From positions 1-38,772 of IMG/VR virus record IMGVR_UViG_3300028563_000040: a DNA stretch of 38,772 bases; one strand, written 5' to 3'. The stretch comes from a virus. Every line of letters starts with the position of its first letter. The first letter of the stretch is position 1. Positions 32,730 through 38,772 of the stretch are shown here, in pieces. The translations under genes and the position numbers were made by a program. The notes beneath the pieces were generated by a model. It was not told the origin of the DNA and made no database searches. It saw only the letters and a list, made by a program, of their open reading frames with translations.

Positions 32730-33203
32730 CTATTTCACTCCAAATGTTTTCATGTAAGTCAAACCAATTGCCAGAGCTGAAATCTCATGGCTCACGATTC
32801 CCTTCAGCACTCCTGAGAGCTTGCCTTTGATTAGTGGCACGCCCCAGTGATAAGCGCATTGCTCTTTGATGTGCAGATCCTTGACACCAGAAGCGGTGCC
32901 ACAGAGAGCCATCTTCACATCGAGTCTCATGATCTCAGTGAAGGGTATATTTTTGTCTTTGCAGATCCTTCTGAACTCACCAAACCATTCAGCAGTGTCA
33001 TAAAGAGAGCGTGAAGCGCTTCCGTAGTTGTCTAGTTTTTCGCACGCAACATGATCGATCTGCTGTGACTTCTTTAGGAAATCTGCAAAAGCATCGTTTC
33101 TGTCTATGCCGTGACCGACCGGGGCACCCTTGATGCCTAGCTTTGTATTCAATGCCACCCAGCCAGATTCATAAGTGCCAGGGTCGATACACAACAGATT
33201 CAT
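32730..33203 (-). CDS. RuvC-like Holliday junction resolvase
   Basis: The 157-residue protein has the RNase-H fold landmarks of RuvC-type resolvases: IDPGTYESGW with catalytic Asp7, ACEKL with Glu55, and a C-terminal SHEISALAIGL helix, where the usual Asp pair is replaced by a His-Glu...Ser pattern, as in some phage resolvases. It would resolve recombination and replication branches before packaging. It starts with one base shared with the upstream stop. Confidence 0.82.
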   Translation of the reverse strand: MNLLCIDPGTYESGWVALNTKLGIKGAPVGHGIDRNDAFADFLKKSQQIDHVACEKLDNYGSASRSLYDTAEWFGEFRRICKDKNIPFTEIMRLDVKMALCGTASGVKDLHIKEQCAYHWGVPLIKGKLSGVLKGIVSHEISALAIGLTYMKTFGVK

Positions 33204-33541
33204 CAGAATTTTTTAGCGCTCACGATTGCAGTAGTGCCGATATTTCCAGCAGAGCCTAAGCCTGCCATCAGTCCGTTAAAGCCGCTCGACTCCATCCACT
33301 GACCAGCTCTCAGGGGGTGCTGGACTGGAAAAGTCAGCCGGTGAAACGTATGAATAGGATGCTTCACCATAAAGAACGGGCCACGGTATAAGGCCTTTAT
33401 TCTCTTGTGCTTCTCCACTGCGATCACCGGCTTCTTCGGTGGTGGCGGTGGCGGCAATGGGGTTGTGGGTGGCTTCTGCTGAGCGCTTGCTGGCAACGAA
33501 GTCACCAATGACAGAGCAATGATGATCAGTGCAGTTCTCAT
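33203..33541 (-). CDS. secreted proline-rich small protein
   Basis: The 112-residue product has a signal peptide (RTALIIIALSLVTSLPASA, cleavage after residue 20), then QQKP and a run of prolines (LPPPPPPKKP), then a basic globular part ending with a Gly-rich FNGLMAGLGSAGNIG. AGAGG precedes the ATG. It resembles an Rz1-type spanin in being proline-rich after the signal, but there is no lipobox Cys. It could act in the periplasm; the role is unknown. Confidence 0.62.
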   Translation of the reverse strand: MRTALIIIALSLVTSLPASAQQKPPTTPLPPPPPPKKPVIAVEKHKRIKALYRGPFFMVKHPIHTFHRLTFPVQHPLRAGQWMESSGFNGLMAGLGSAGNIGTTAIVSAKKF

Positions 33542-33599
33542 TCTGCCTCTCTTCCCTGTTGTGCAGGATAGCTAGTGTGATGTGTGGCTCTTGATACAT
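33276..33599 (-). CDS. possible overlapping ORF upstream of the secreted protein
   Basis: This 107-codon frame starts 7 bases after the preceding stop and has a GGAG site across that stop. About 19 codons precede the secreted-protein gene; the rest overlaps it in another frame, where composition looks like a shadow. It may be a real short leader peptide with an unselected tail, used to bring ribosomes to the next start. Confidence 0.25.
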   Translation of the reverse strand: MYQEPHITLAILHNREERQNENCTDHHCSVIGDFVASKRSAEATHNPIAATATTEEAGDRSGEAQENKGLIPWPVLYGEASYSYVSPADFSSPAPPESWSVDGVERL

Positions 33600-33605
33600 C
33601 GGTGC

Positions 33606-34901
33606 TTACTCCTCTACGTCTTCATCTTCCGCTTCATCAACACCACGAGTGGTATCACGCGGGCGGCTGAAATATAGCTTAGGTTCACCGATTGGATCTG
33701 GGTCTTCTATTTTCCAACCAGGGAATTCAACGCCCGCTTCAACAGCTATTTCACATGCGCGGTAATCTATGGAAATCGACTGCTGGAAGCAGTTCACAAA
33801 CAAAGCAATCTGCTCAGCCGTTAACGTGTGCATGTATTCATTCAGCTTCTCAGGAGCTTTTGAAAGCTCAGTGATCCACTGCTTAAAGCCGTCTTTGTCT
33901 TTGCATGTCGGACCACCGGCAATAGGTGAGCGCTTCACGGAACACCAACCCAGCTTAATGGTGGCTGGCTTGTAATAAACCTTTCCGCTCTGGCTAACCC
34001 TTCGGCGCTTTGCCAGCTCCTCTCTGAGCGGGCCTCTCAGCTGTGACCAGTAATTGCCGTACCAGCTCGCTTCTCTATCTGCCAGCTGCTTCATGTCGGC
34101 TTCATGTTCGTTTGTTCTGGTCTCTTGAAGTGACATGGTTGCAGCAAGGTTCTGAAAGACTTGCCTAGCTGTGTACTTGGTTTCATCCCAGGGATTAACA
34201 ACTTCCATCTGGAGAAGATCCCAGACGCGATCTTCACAGTTCATATTGAAGAGCGCTGCATTCTTTGCTTCTTGCTCTTTGGTGGCTTTCTTGATCGCTG
34301 CTGGTGAGCAGTCATCAAGCTCAGCAATAATGGCCGCTATTTGATTAAAGTGCTCTTCGGTCAACTGTGAACTATCCGGTGCCAAGGCACGAGCATAGCC
34401 AGTCAGGTCATCCTTTTCATAGCCTTTCTTGATCAGCTGATTCTTGAGCTTTTCCCACTCCTTGATCCGTCTCTCTGGCGTCAACTCTTTCGGCTTCGCT
34501 GCCTTCTCTGGCTTTTCTTCTGGTGGCGCGGCTGGTGGCACTTCTGCAGCCAATGCCGGCGGCGCATTTTCGGGCGCCTGTGCAGCTTTCGGCTTTTGGT
34601 TTTTCTTGGTCTTCTTTGCCGCTTCTGCCGCTTCCTTCTCTGCGATCTGAGCCTTCAGCTTTTCGATGTGCTCCCAGGTAATGCCGGAAATCTCAGGCGC
34701 CTTCATGCCTTTCGGTTCCTTCATGTCACCACCAAGACCCCTGATATGGGCAATCATGCTGGCTCTAATGATCTTCAGATTCAGTGCTTTTGTATAAAGC
34801 GGTTCGTACTCAAAGTAAGAAGGCGGGCGCTTTACGATTGATAGTTGTTGCGGTTCTTCCGGCTCACCCACACCGAAGACTGCCAGGTCATTTAGTGTCA
34901 T
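33606..34901 (-). CDS. large unknown replication-module protein
   Basis: The 431-residue protein starts at an ATGA overlap with the upstream putative annealing protein. It has a globular N-terminus (about 1-85), a low-complexity Ala/Lys/Pro linker (about 85-150), then a helical middle, and a C-terminal region (about 240-400) with GPLREELAKRRRVSQSG and WCSVKRSPIAGGPTCKD. The end is highly acidic. No nuclease or ATPase motif is seen. A role linked to annealing or replication is suggested only by its position. Confidence 0.65.
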   Translation of the reverse strand: MTLNDLAVFGVGEPEEPQQLSIVKRPPSYFEYEPLYTKALNLKIIRASMIAHIRGLGGDMKEPKGMKAPEISGITWEHIEKLKAQIAEKEAAEAAKKTKKNQKPKAAQAPENAPPALAAEVPPAAPPEEKPEKAAKPKELTPERRIKEWEKLKNQLIKKGYEKDDLTGYARALAPDSSQLTEEHFNQIAAIIAELDDCSPAAIKKATKEQEAKNAALFNMNCEDRVWDLLQMEVVNPWDETKYTARQVFQNLAATMSLQETRTNEHEADMKQLADREASWYGNYWSQLRGPLREELAKRRRVSQSGKVYYKPATIKLGWCSVKRSPIAGGPTCKDKDGFKQWITELSKAPEKLNEYMHTLTAEQIALFVNCFQQSISIDYRACEIAVEAGVEFPGWKIEDPDPIGEPKLYFSRPRDTTRGVDEAEDEDVEE

Positions 34902-36235
34902 GACGCTGCTGCCTCCTCTCCGACCGGCGGCCACTCGGTGCCAGGTTCGTTCTCACTGAACCAGACAATGGCCTTCTTGTATTCGCCTACAGTGAAATAC
35001 TTCGGTATCTCTGAAGCTTTGGCGACTCGTGCATGACCGGCCATCTCTTTGGCAATTTGTGCGGGTGTCCAGCCAGCAGCCTTGCCAACTTTCATGATGT
35101 CTTTCAGCTGGTCTTCTGTGACGATCTTCAGGTCTTCCGGATCTGGCAGCTCTGGATCTTCATCGTCTCCGAAGAGTGCATCAAAGTCTGCATCATCCTC
35201 TTGGGATTCGCCTCCCACACCTGGTGCATGTGTAGCCGAATCCAGAGCCGTCTCCTCTGAATTCACAGTAGTCTGCACAGACTTTCCCGGCTCTTCACCC
35301 TGGGGGCCAGATTGTGACGCTTCGGAAGGTGCAGATTGTTCCTTCTCTGAAGCAGGATGTGGTGTGGCTGAGTTGGATGTTTCTGCCACAGGTTCCACAA
35401 TAGATGATTCGGCCGCGGGCTTTCCCACAGGAGCAACTGAAGACACTGCCTCGCTTTCAACTTCTACAACGTCTTCAGCTTGCTCTGTCTCTGCGGTTTC
35501 CGGTGCAGCCGGTTCTGTTGCGGTCGTTGGCTGCACTGCACTCAGCAAAGGCTTTCCAGCCTGGCCGAATACATCTGTTATCGAAGGCTTCGGCGGTTCC
35601 GCTTCACCTTCCAAAGATCTGACTATTGTGCCGTCACCGTCTTCTGGTGAATCGGCGGAAAGACCGAAGCCTTTAAGCACAGAGCGCCTGTGTGCTTTGG
35701 TTTCAATCTTCATGAGCGCATTGCCCAGGTCCTGCCCTTTCACACCGGTGATGTCCAGGTAAGCTCTTCTGGTTTCCGTCCTGCCGTCTGCTTTCGTCAT
35801 GGTGCAATCGACATGTGCCAGAGTGGTGCCGTTGATTTCGACAGTGCCATAATTGGAAAAGGCAGTCTTCGCCCCCCGGCTGTCTTTCATTTGGGCGGCG
35901 CATTCATCATTGTAATAAGGCACAACCTTGTTGGTGGTCTTGTTTTTCAGCAGGTCTATGCAATGACCTTCAACGCCCAGGCGCTTCTTTTCCCACTGGA
36001 GAAAAGCCAGTTGATGTGCCGGTTTCATCGCGCTAATGTCCTGTGTCAGCATGAACTGCTGCACGGCAGCTTCTTCCAGCTTCACGGTGATCTCATAGTG
36101 ATCGCGCTCTGCCAGCGTGACTTCACGCTCTGCCGGTGTGACCGTCAATGCCGTGCCTGGCTCTTTCGTCTCTTCTGAAGAAACTCCAGAAGCCTTTTCT
36201 TTTGCCAGCTGAAACGCGCTTTTTGTCTCTGTCAT
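34898..36235 (-). CDS. putative single-strand annealing (recombination) protein
   Basis: The product is 445 residues from the ATG at 36235, which follows GAGGAG; an 18-residue longer form lacks such a site. The core (about 40-200) includes a helical start, KNKTTNKVVPYYNDECAAQM, paired beta strands, and NALMKIETKAHRRSVLKGFG (172-191). That last helix, with an A-x-T-K-A-x-R-R type signature, occurs in phage annealing-type proteins related to Rad52/Red-beta folds. The second half (200-360) is acidic, Pro/Thr/Ser-rich and probably disordered, followed by a short C-terminal helical domain. The annealing call is an inference. Confidence 0.5.
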   Translation of the reverse strand: MTETKSAFQLAKEKASGVSSEETKEPGTALTVTPAEREVTLAERDHYEITVKLEEAAVQQFMLTQDISAMKPAHQLAFLQWEKKRLGVEGHCIDLLKNKTTNKVVPYYNDECAAQMKDSRGAKTAFSNYGTVEINGTTLAHVDCTMTKADGRTETRRAYLDITGVKGQDLGNALMKIETKAHRRSVLKGFGLSADSPEDGDGTIVRSLEGEAEPPKPSITDVFGQAGKPLLSAVQPTTATEPAAPETAETEQAEDVVEVESEAVSSVAPVGKPAAESSIVEPVAETSNSATPHPASEKEQSAPSEASQSGPQGEEPGKSVQTTVNSEETALDSATHAPGVGGESQEDDADFDALFGDDEDPELPDPEDLKIVTEDQLKDIMKVGKAAGWTPAQIAKEMAGHARVAKASEIPKYFTVGEYKKAIVWFSENEPGTEWPPVGEEAAAS

Positions 36236-36386
36236 GTTGCTCTTTCTCCTCACGCTTTCGGCGCATGTCTTTGAGTATCTCCAGCTCACAGGTCAGACAG
36301 CCCTCACGCTTCAACGTGTGAGGGTAGAGACCGGTGTGCTGCACTAAGTTATCTTGATCTGTCCCTTGTCTCTTGCTCGTGACCAC
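36123..36386 (-). CDS. possible small Cys-containing protein
   Basis: This 87-codon frame starts with GTG at 36386 within the end of the upstream gene and extends 113 bases into the putative annealing gene in another frame. The part before that overlap has a protein-like PHTLKREGCLTCELEILKDM with a CxxC and then a very basic tail. It might be a short DNA-binding protein, but start and end are uncertain. Confidence 0.4.
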   Translation of the reverse strand: MVTSKRQGTDQDNLVQHTGLYPHTLKREGCLTCELEILKDMRRKREEKEQHDRDKKRVSAGKRKGFWSFFRRDERARHGIDGHTGRA

Positions 36387-36613
36387 TTCGGATCGCTCCT
36401 TTCCACATTGAGATAACGTCTCTGAACTAGGTGCCGTTTGTTTGCTCTCACCCAGCGGTCTGCCTCATAGAAGCTAGACAGCCAGCCCACTACCTCAAAG
36501 GGCGGGGGTTTCTCCTTCATGCTCTCCAGGGTTCTCTCTTCTGCAATCAAAAGCAATTGCTTCCCGTTGTTGAAGAGATTTGAGAACAGCCTGGTGTTTG
36601 GATTCTCTAACAC
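36344..36613 (-). CDS. unknown protein, GTG start
   Basis: This 89-residue product starts from GTG at 36613, chosen because an AAGGAG site stands 7 bases upstream, whereas the longer open frame has none. It contains FSNLFNNGKQLLLIAEERT (about 10-28) and FEVVGWLSSFYEADRWVRAN. No family is recognised. It overlaps the upstream gene by 119 bases in another frame. Confidence 0.58.
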   Translation of the reverse strand: MLENPNTRLFSNLFNNGKQLLLIAEERTLESMKEKPPPFEVVGWLSSFYEADRWVRANKRHLVQRRYLNVERSDPKWSRARDKGQIKIT

Positions 36614-36830
36614 GGCAATACTCCTTGAGCGGTGCAGGTAGCGGCTGATCTTTATGAATCGCTCTGAACTTGTTGAAAAACTTTGTGTATGGAATGCGGC
36701 CGTCATGTATCCACCGATCCACATCTTCACGGCTGAAGGGCACTTGAGGTGTGCTGTGTCGCTCGGTCCATTGAGCTGGCATCAAGTGATCGGCTTCTTC
36801 TATCTGCCGCCTGAAGTTGCTAATCCTCAT
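36495..36830 (-). CDS. unknown basic protein
   Basis: This 111-residue product starts at an ATG that overlaps the upstream stop (ATGA). It contains FSREDVDRWIHDGRIPYTKFF (split at about 30-50), a helix-turn pattern like small excisionase or helix-turn-helix proteins (DVDRWIxxGRIP), which is only suggestive. The tail is overlapped by the next gene. It may be a DNA-binding regulator. Confidence 0.55.
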   Translation of the reverse strand: MRISNFRRQIEEADHLMPAQWTERHSTPQVPFSREDVDRWIHDGRIPYTKFFNKFRAIHKDQPLPAPLKEYCRVRESKHQAVLKSLQQREAIAFDCRRENPGEHEGETPAL

Positions 36831-37171
36831 CCCTCTTTCACCACAGCGGGCAGCTGCTTCCTTGGGAAGCCTGCCTGATTGAGCAGGAGATTGACCGAAC
36901 AAAGGAAGTGAAATTCTGTGCTAGCTTCGGCGTTGCTGCCTAGATCGTCTAGCTTTTCGCGAATGGTTAGCAATGCAGTTCTTTGCTTGCTAGCTGCTTC
37001 TGTTTCCTGGTGGCTTGCTGTTCTCAGGTTGTCCAGCTGCTTGTTGGCCCATTCCAACTGATTGCCCAGGCTCTCAACCTTCGCCCTCAGCTCATTGATT
37101 TGCTTGCCGTCTTCGTAGATGTTGACCGTCGCCCCTGTGCAGACTGTCATTGATATTGGTGATCCGAACAT
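36827..37171 (-). CDS. coiled-coil protein, first gene after the promoter
   Basis: This 114-residue product starts from the ATG at 37171 with a GTGAGG site. A strong coiled coil spans about 24-75 (INELRAKVESLGNQLEWANK). The end includes a hydrophobic FHFLCSVNLLLNQAGF. It is the first gene downstream of the promoter at 37249-37276. No family is recognised. Confidence 0.58.
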   Translation of the reverse strand: MFGSPISMTVCTGATVNIYEDGKQINELRAKVESLGNQLEWANKQLDNLRTASHQETEAASKQRTALLTIREKLDDLGSNAEASTEFHFLCSVNLLLNQAGFPRKQLPAVVKEG

Positions 37172-37231
37172 ATAAAACCTCACGCTAAAGCCGCACCACT
37201 CACGGTGCCTAATTGTTTCCAGTCCAAAGCA

Positions 37232-37300
37232 GTGGAACAGGTTCAGTGTTTATAAGCCTTCCACAGCACTTGTCACACGCTGCTTCTAGCCCTGTTCCAC
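37232..37300. repeat. perfect 10-bp inverted repeat flanking the promoter
   Basis: GTGGAACAGG (37232-37241) and CCTGTTCCAC (37291-37300) are exact inverted copies, 49 bases apart. One arm covers the predicted transcription start and the other lies upstream of the -35 box, a layout that suits a repressor binding two sites with DNA looping. Confidence 0.7.
37249..37276 (-). promoter_or_regulatory. sigma70-like promoter, leftward
   Basis: Read on the minus strand: -35 GTGACA (37276-37271; 5 of 6 to consensus), a 16-base spacer, and -10 TATAAA (37254-37249; 5 of 6). Transcription would start near 37242 and read into the gene at 36827-37171 and the replication genes beyond. It is the best promoter found in the window. 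Confidence 0.62.
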
Positions 37301-37309
37301 AGGTCAGGA

Positions 37310-37522
37310 CTAGCTGAGGCTAGTCTCTGCCGCTGCTGGTATCGAGTCTGGCAGCACTGCTTCTGGCTTGTCTTCCACCGATGTGATCGCCACAAAAGGA
37401 ATGCCGGTGTTTGTCTTTCCGATCTTGTAATTGATCCGCTTGTTTGTAAGGTTCTGCACCAGCACTGGTGGCTGGGTATTCATCGCGCTTTGTGCAGATC
37501 CCCTGAATACTCTCTTAGTCAT
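37310..37522 (-). CDS. small unknown protein
   Basis: The 70-residue product has a beta-rich centre (VLVQNLTNKRINYKIGKTN and IPFVAITSVED) and an Ala/Ser end. GGAGAGC precedes the ATG, which overlaps the upstream stop. It is the last gene before the regulatory region. No family is recognised. Confidence 0.55.
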   Translation of the reverse strand: MTKRVFRGSAQSAMNTQPPVLVQNLTNKRINYKIGKTNTGIPFVAITSVEDKPEAVLPDSIPAAAETSLS

Positions 37523-37764
37523 GCTCTCCTTAACTGCTTCAGATAGGGCGTCAGATCGTCGCCCGCATAGTGATAACCCTTCAGGTGGAAGCTATGCGGT
37601 GAGCGCTTTGACTTCGGCTCAAACTTAACGCACAGCTTGGCCCCAGTCGGCAAGCATTGCAGCTCGCCACTGTATCCAGTCGGCACAGATTCAAGCATTC
37701 TTGCCAGCTCATACCGGCCAACAATGCGCTCAGCTTCGCACCTGGTGATCCTTACGCTGTCCAT
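37519..37764 (-). CDS. small unknown protein
   Basis: This 81-residue protein has two Cys (residues 9 and 37), a helical N-terminus (CEAERIVGRYELARMLESV) and a beta-rich basic C-terminal half (KLCVKFEPKSKRSPHSFHLKG). It shares bases with both neighbours, so it belongs to the same coupled unit. No function is assigned. Confidence 0.55.
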   Translation of the reverse strand: MDSVRITRCEAERIVGRYELARMLESVPTGYSGELQCLPTGAKLCVKFEPKSKRSPHSFHLKGYHYAGDDLTPYLKQLRRA

Positions 37765-37988
37765 TACTCATCAGTCTCTTCAACTTCGACTTCAGACGTG
37801 GTGTCTGTGTCTTCTTCTTCCAGGTCCCAGAGCGATTCATCAAGCTCATTTTCGTTCTCTTCATTCGGCGCCCGGTACTCAAACTTTTCCTGAGCTACCT
37901 CTTCATCTTTTGCGCTGATCGGCTTGGTGCTCCGGTATGTTTTCGTGATGGTCTGAGTGACTGTCAGGGTGGCTTCAAATTTAGGCAT
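37764..37988 (-). CDS. small acidic protein
   Basis: The product is 74 residues from the ATG at 37988, chosen for the AAGGAG site (a longer form adds 11 residues without one). A short beta strand (FEATLTVTQTITKTYRS) is followed by a strongly acidic tail ending EVEVEETDE. Phage acidic proteins of this size may mimic DNA, but many are uncharacterised and the call is not made. Confidence 0.6.
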   Translation of the reverse strand: MPKFEATLTVTQTITKTYRSTKPISAKDEEVAQEKFEYRAPNEENENELDESLWDLEEEDTDTTSEVEVEETDE

Positions 37989-38004
37989 CGTTCTTTCTCC
38001 TTGT

Positions 38005-38107
38005 CTCAACCATGCAGGCAAAACTGCACGCTAGCGCACGCCCTACCACAAGCATTATTTATGCGCTCGCACACGAGTGCACGCACAGCTTTGCTGGCAT
38101 GGTTGAG
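38005..38107. repeat. 22-bp inverted repeat enclosing a palindromic centre
   Basis: The sequence at 38005-38026 (beginning CTCAACCATGC) matches the reverse complement of 38086-38107 at 19 of 22 positions. The 59-base spacer has a further inverted repeat (GCGCTCG 38063-38069 with CGAGTGC 38074-38080, one G:T) and three copies of GCACGC. It lies between the pentapeptide gene and the small acidic protein gene, ending just before that gene's ribosome-binding site. Confidence 0.65.
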
Positions 38108-38121
38108 TGTTTCTATATTTC

Positions 38122-38772
38122 CTATACTGCCGCTTTTGCTGCTTCCAGTTTTGCGGTAAACTCATCGATCCAATTCACAGCAATTGCTGCCAATTGATTA
38201 TTCTCTGGTGTCGATCCTTTTGTGATTCCAAGGAAGAATCTTTCTATTGGCCTGCTGCCGTTTGGTGTGATTCCCTCAAGCTCGGTGTACTTGACACCAC
38301 GTAAATAAGCAATAGATCCCAGCAAGCATCCAAGATTGCAGGCGCTTTCATAACAAGTGCCATTCACTTTCCCCTCAATCAGCAACTGGCGAAGGCCGGC
38401 GGCCTCATGAGAGGCATTCAGCAGAACTTCAAAGAAGTCATTCTTGATTGTTCCAAGGCTGGCACCATCAAGGCGGGCACCATCAAGGCTGGCACCATCA
38501 AGGCTGGCACGAACTAGGCGGGCACCATCAAGGCTGGCACGAACTAGGCTGGCACCATCAAGGCGGGCACCATCAAGGCTGGCACGAACTAGGCTGGCAC
38601 GAACTAGGCTGGCACGAACTAGGCTGGCACGAACTAGGCTGGCACGAACTAGGCTGGCACCATCAAGGCTGGCACCATCAAGGCTGGCACCATCAAGGCT
38701 GGCACCATCAAGGCTGGCACCATCAAGGCTGGCACGAACTAGGCTGGCACCATCAAGGCTGGCACGAACTAG
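38122..38772 (-). CDS. pentapeptide-repeat protein, 5' end outside the window
   Basis: The frame is open from the window edge for 216 residues. The first 104 consist of pentapeptides of two kinds, A(S/R)LDG and A(S/R)LVR, predicting a right-handed square beta-helix of about five turns within the window. A C-terminal globular domain follows (NDFFEVLLNASHEAAGLRQL, GTCYESACNLGCLLGSIAYL with three Cys, ELEGITPNGSRPIERFF). That domain recurs, as far as I recall, in other phage and bacterial pentapeptide proteins. A start codon is not seen; an internal TTG at 38385 is not a true start because the frame continues. Roles of such proteins include DNA mimicry (gyrase protection), but this one is not determined. 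Confidence 0.88.
   Translation of the reverse strand, partial: LVRASLDGASLVRASLDGASLDGASLDGASLDGASLDGASLVRASLVRASLVRASLVRASLVRASLDGARLDGASLVRASLDGARLVRASLDGASLDGARLDGASLGTIKNDFFEVLLNASHEAAGLRQLLIEGKVNGTCYESACNLGCLLGSIAYLRGVKYTELEGITPNGSRPIERFFLGITKGSTPENNQLAAIAVNWIDEFTAKLEAAKAAV
38461..38772 (-). repeat. tandem array of 15-bp units (20 full, 1 partial)
   Basis: On the plus strand the units are GGCACCATCAAGGCT (encoding SLDGA on the minus strand) and GGCACGAACTAGGCT (encoding SLVRA), with a final G in three units giving Arg instead of Ser. Of 20 full units, 10 are S-DG, 2 R-DG, 7 S-VR and 1 R-VR. Units of one kind are identical at the base level, with no silent variation. Confidence 0.95.

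Larger units (their letters stand above)
37172..37309. other. intergenic regulatory region with promoter and repeats
   Basis: The region of about 138 bases holds a leftward promoter and three copies of TTCCAC(A/T)G: one at 37230-37237 (reverse strand), one at 37259-37266 and one at 37294-37301. No ORF with a ribosome-binding site is visible. It is a candidate operator or small origin region. Confidence 0.5.

Noticed and set aside
33203-33599. Rz/Rz1 spanin pair
   Set aside because: The nested layout and proline-rich secreted product recall Rz1, but there is no lipobox Cys, the outer frame has no membrane anchor, and the pair lies in the early block.
35049-35762. 237-codon plus-strand ORF
   Set aside because: It is antisense to the low-complexity acidic section of the putative annealing gene; Ser/Ala-rich composition is what the reverse of that sequence gives.
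37259-37301. DnaA boxes
   Set aside because: TTCCACA copies resemble part of TTATCCACA, but two central bases are missing, so an operator reading is preferred; an origin was left open only as an alternative.
38461-38772. CRISPR-like repeat array
   Set aside because: The 15-bp units are contiguous with no spacers, and the minus strand reads through them as pentapeptides joined to a globular domain.

Overview
The window is most of a tailed-phage genome (siphovirus type), or of a prophage in the same form. It has two opposed transcription blocks: a rightward virion and lysis block (78-23769) and a leftward early/replication block (38772 down to 23762). They meet tail to tail with an 8-base overlap of coding sequence. 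I see no integrase, recombinase-att pair, repressor/Cro pair, tRNA, rRNA or CRISPR array, so nothing here shows lysogeny. At least one end is incomplete: the last gene on the right runs off the edge.

The host cannot be named. A Gram-negative host is favoured, because the tail tip is lambda-like (DUF1833-like protein, NlpC/P60 protein, J-type protein) and four genes encode clean Sec signal peptides with AxA cleavage sites. By eye the base composition is near balanced.

Rightward block, in order: small terminase, large terminase, small membrane protein, portal, S78-type prohead protease, major capsid protein, a capsid-linked unknown, head-tail connector, head closure, gp10-like protein, tail terminator, an exported structural-like protein, tail tube, the G/GT tail chaperones with a canonical -1 slippery site, a 1593-residue tape measure, three tail-tip assembly proteins, the J-like tip protein, a fibre-like protein, and a lysis cassette (EF-hand-loop protein, 42-residue membrane peptide, holin candidate, lysozyme-like endolysin).

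Leftward block, in the direction of transcription from the right edge: a pentapeptide-repeat protein made of near-identical 15-bp units, a strongly structured intergenic region, small unknowns, a sigma70-like promoter inside an inverted repeat, a putative annealing protein, a large unknown, a RuvC-like resolvase, a histone-H1-like tailed protein, a DnaB helicase, a ribbon-helix-helix regulator, three successive Cys-rich proteins, a protein carrying a tail-tube-like segment, a DnaQ-like exonuclease, an ASCH protein, several tightly coupled small genes, a secreted small protein, an intrinsic terminator, and a DNA adenine methyltransferase-like protein. Start/stop overlaps (ATGA or GTGA) are frequent, which suggests translational coupling.

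The least expected observations are: (1) an 18-unit pentapeptide-repeat pattern inside the tape measure protein; (2) an early protein on the opposite strand that shares a motif block, and an identical 15-mer of DNA, with the tail tube gene; (3) the nearly error-free 15-bp pentapeptide array at the right edge; (4) a Sec signal peptide on a protein in the middle of the head-tail module; and (5) two intergenic regions with long inverted repeats, one enclosing a promoter.
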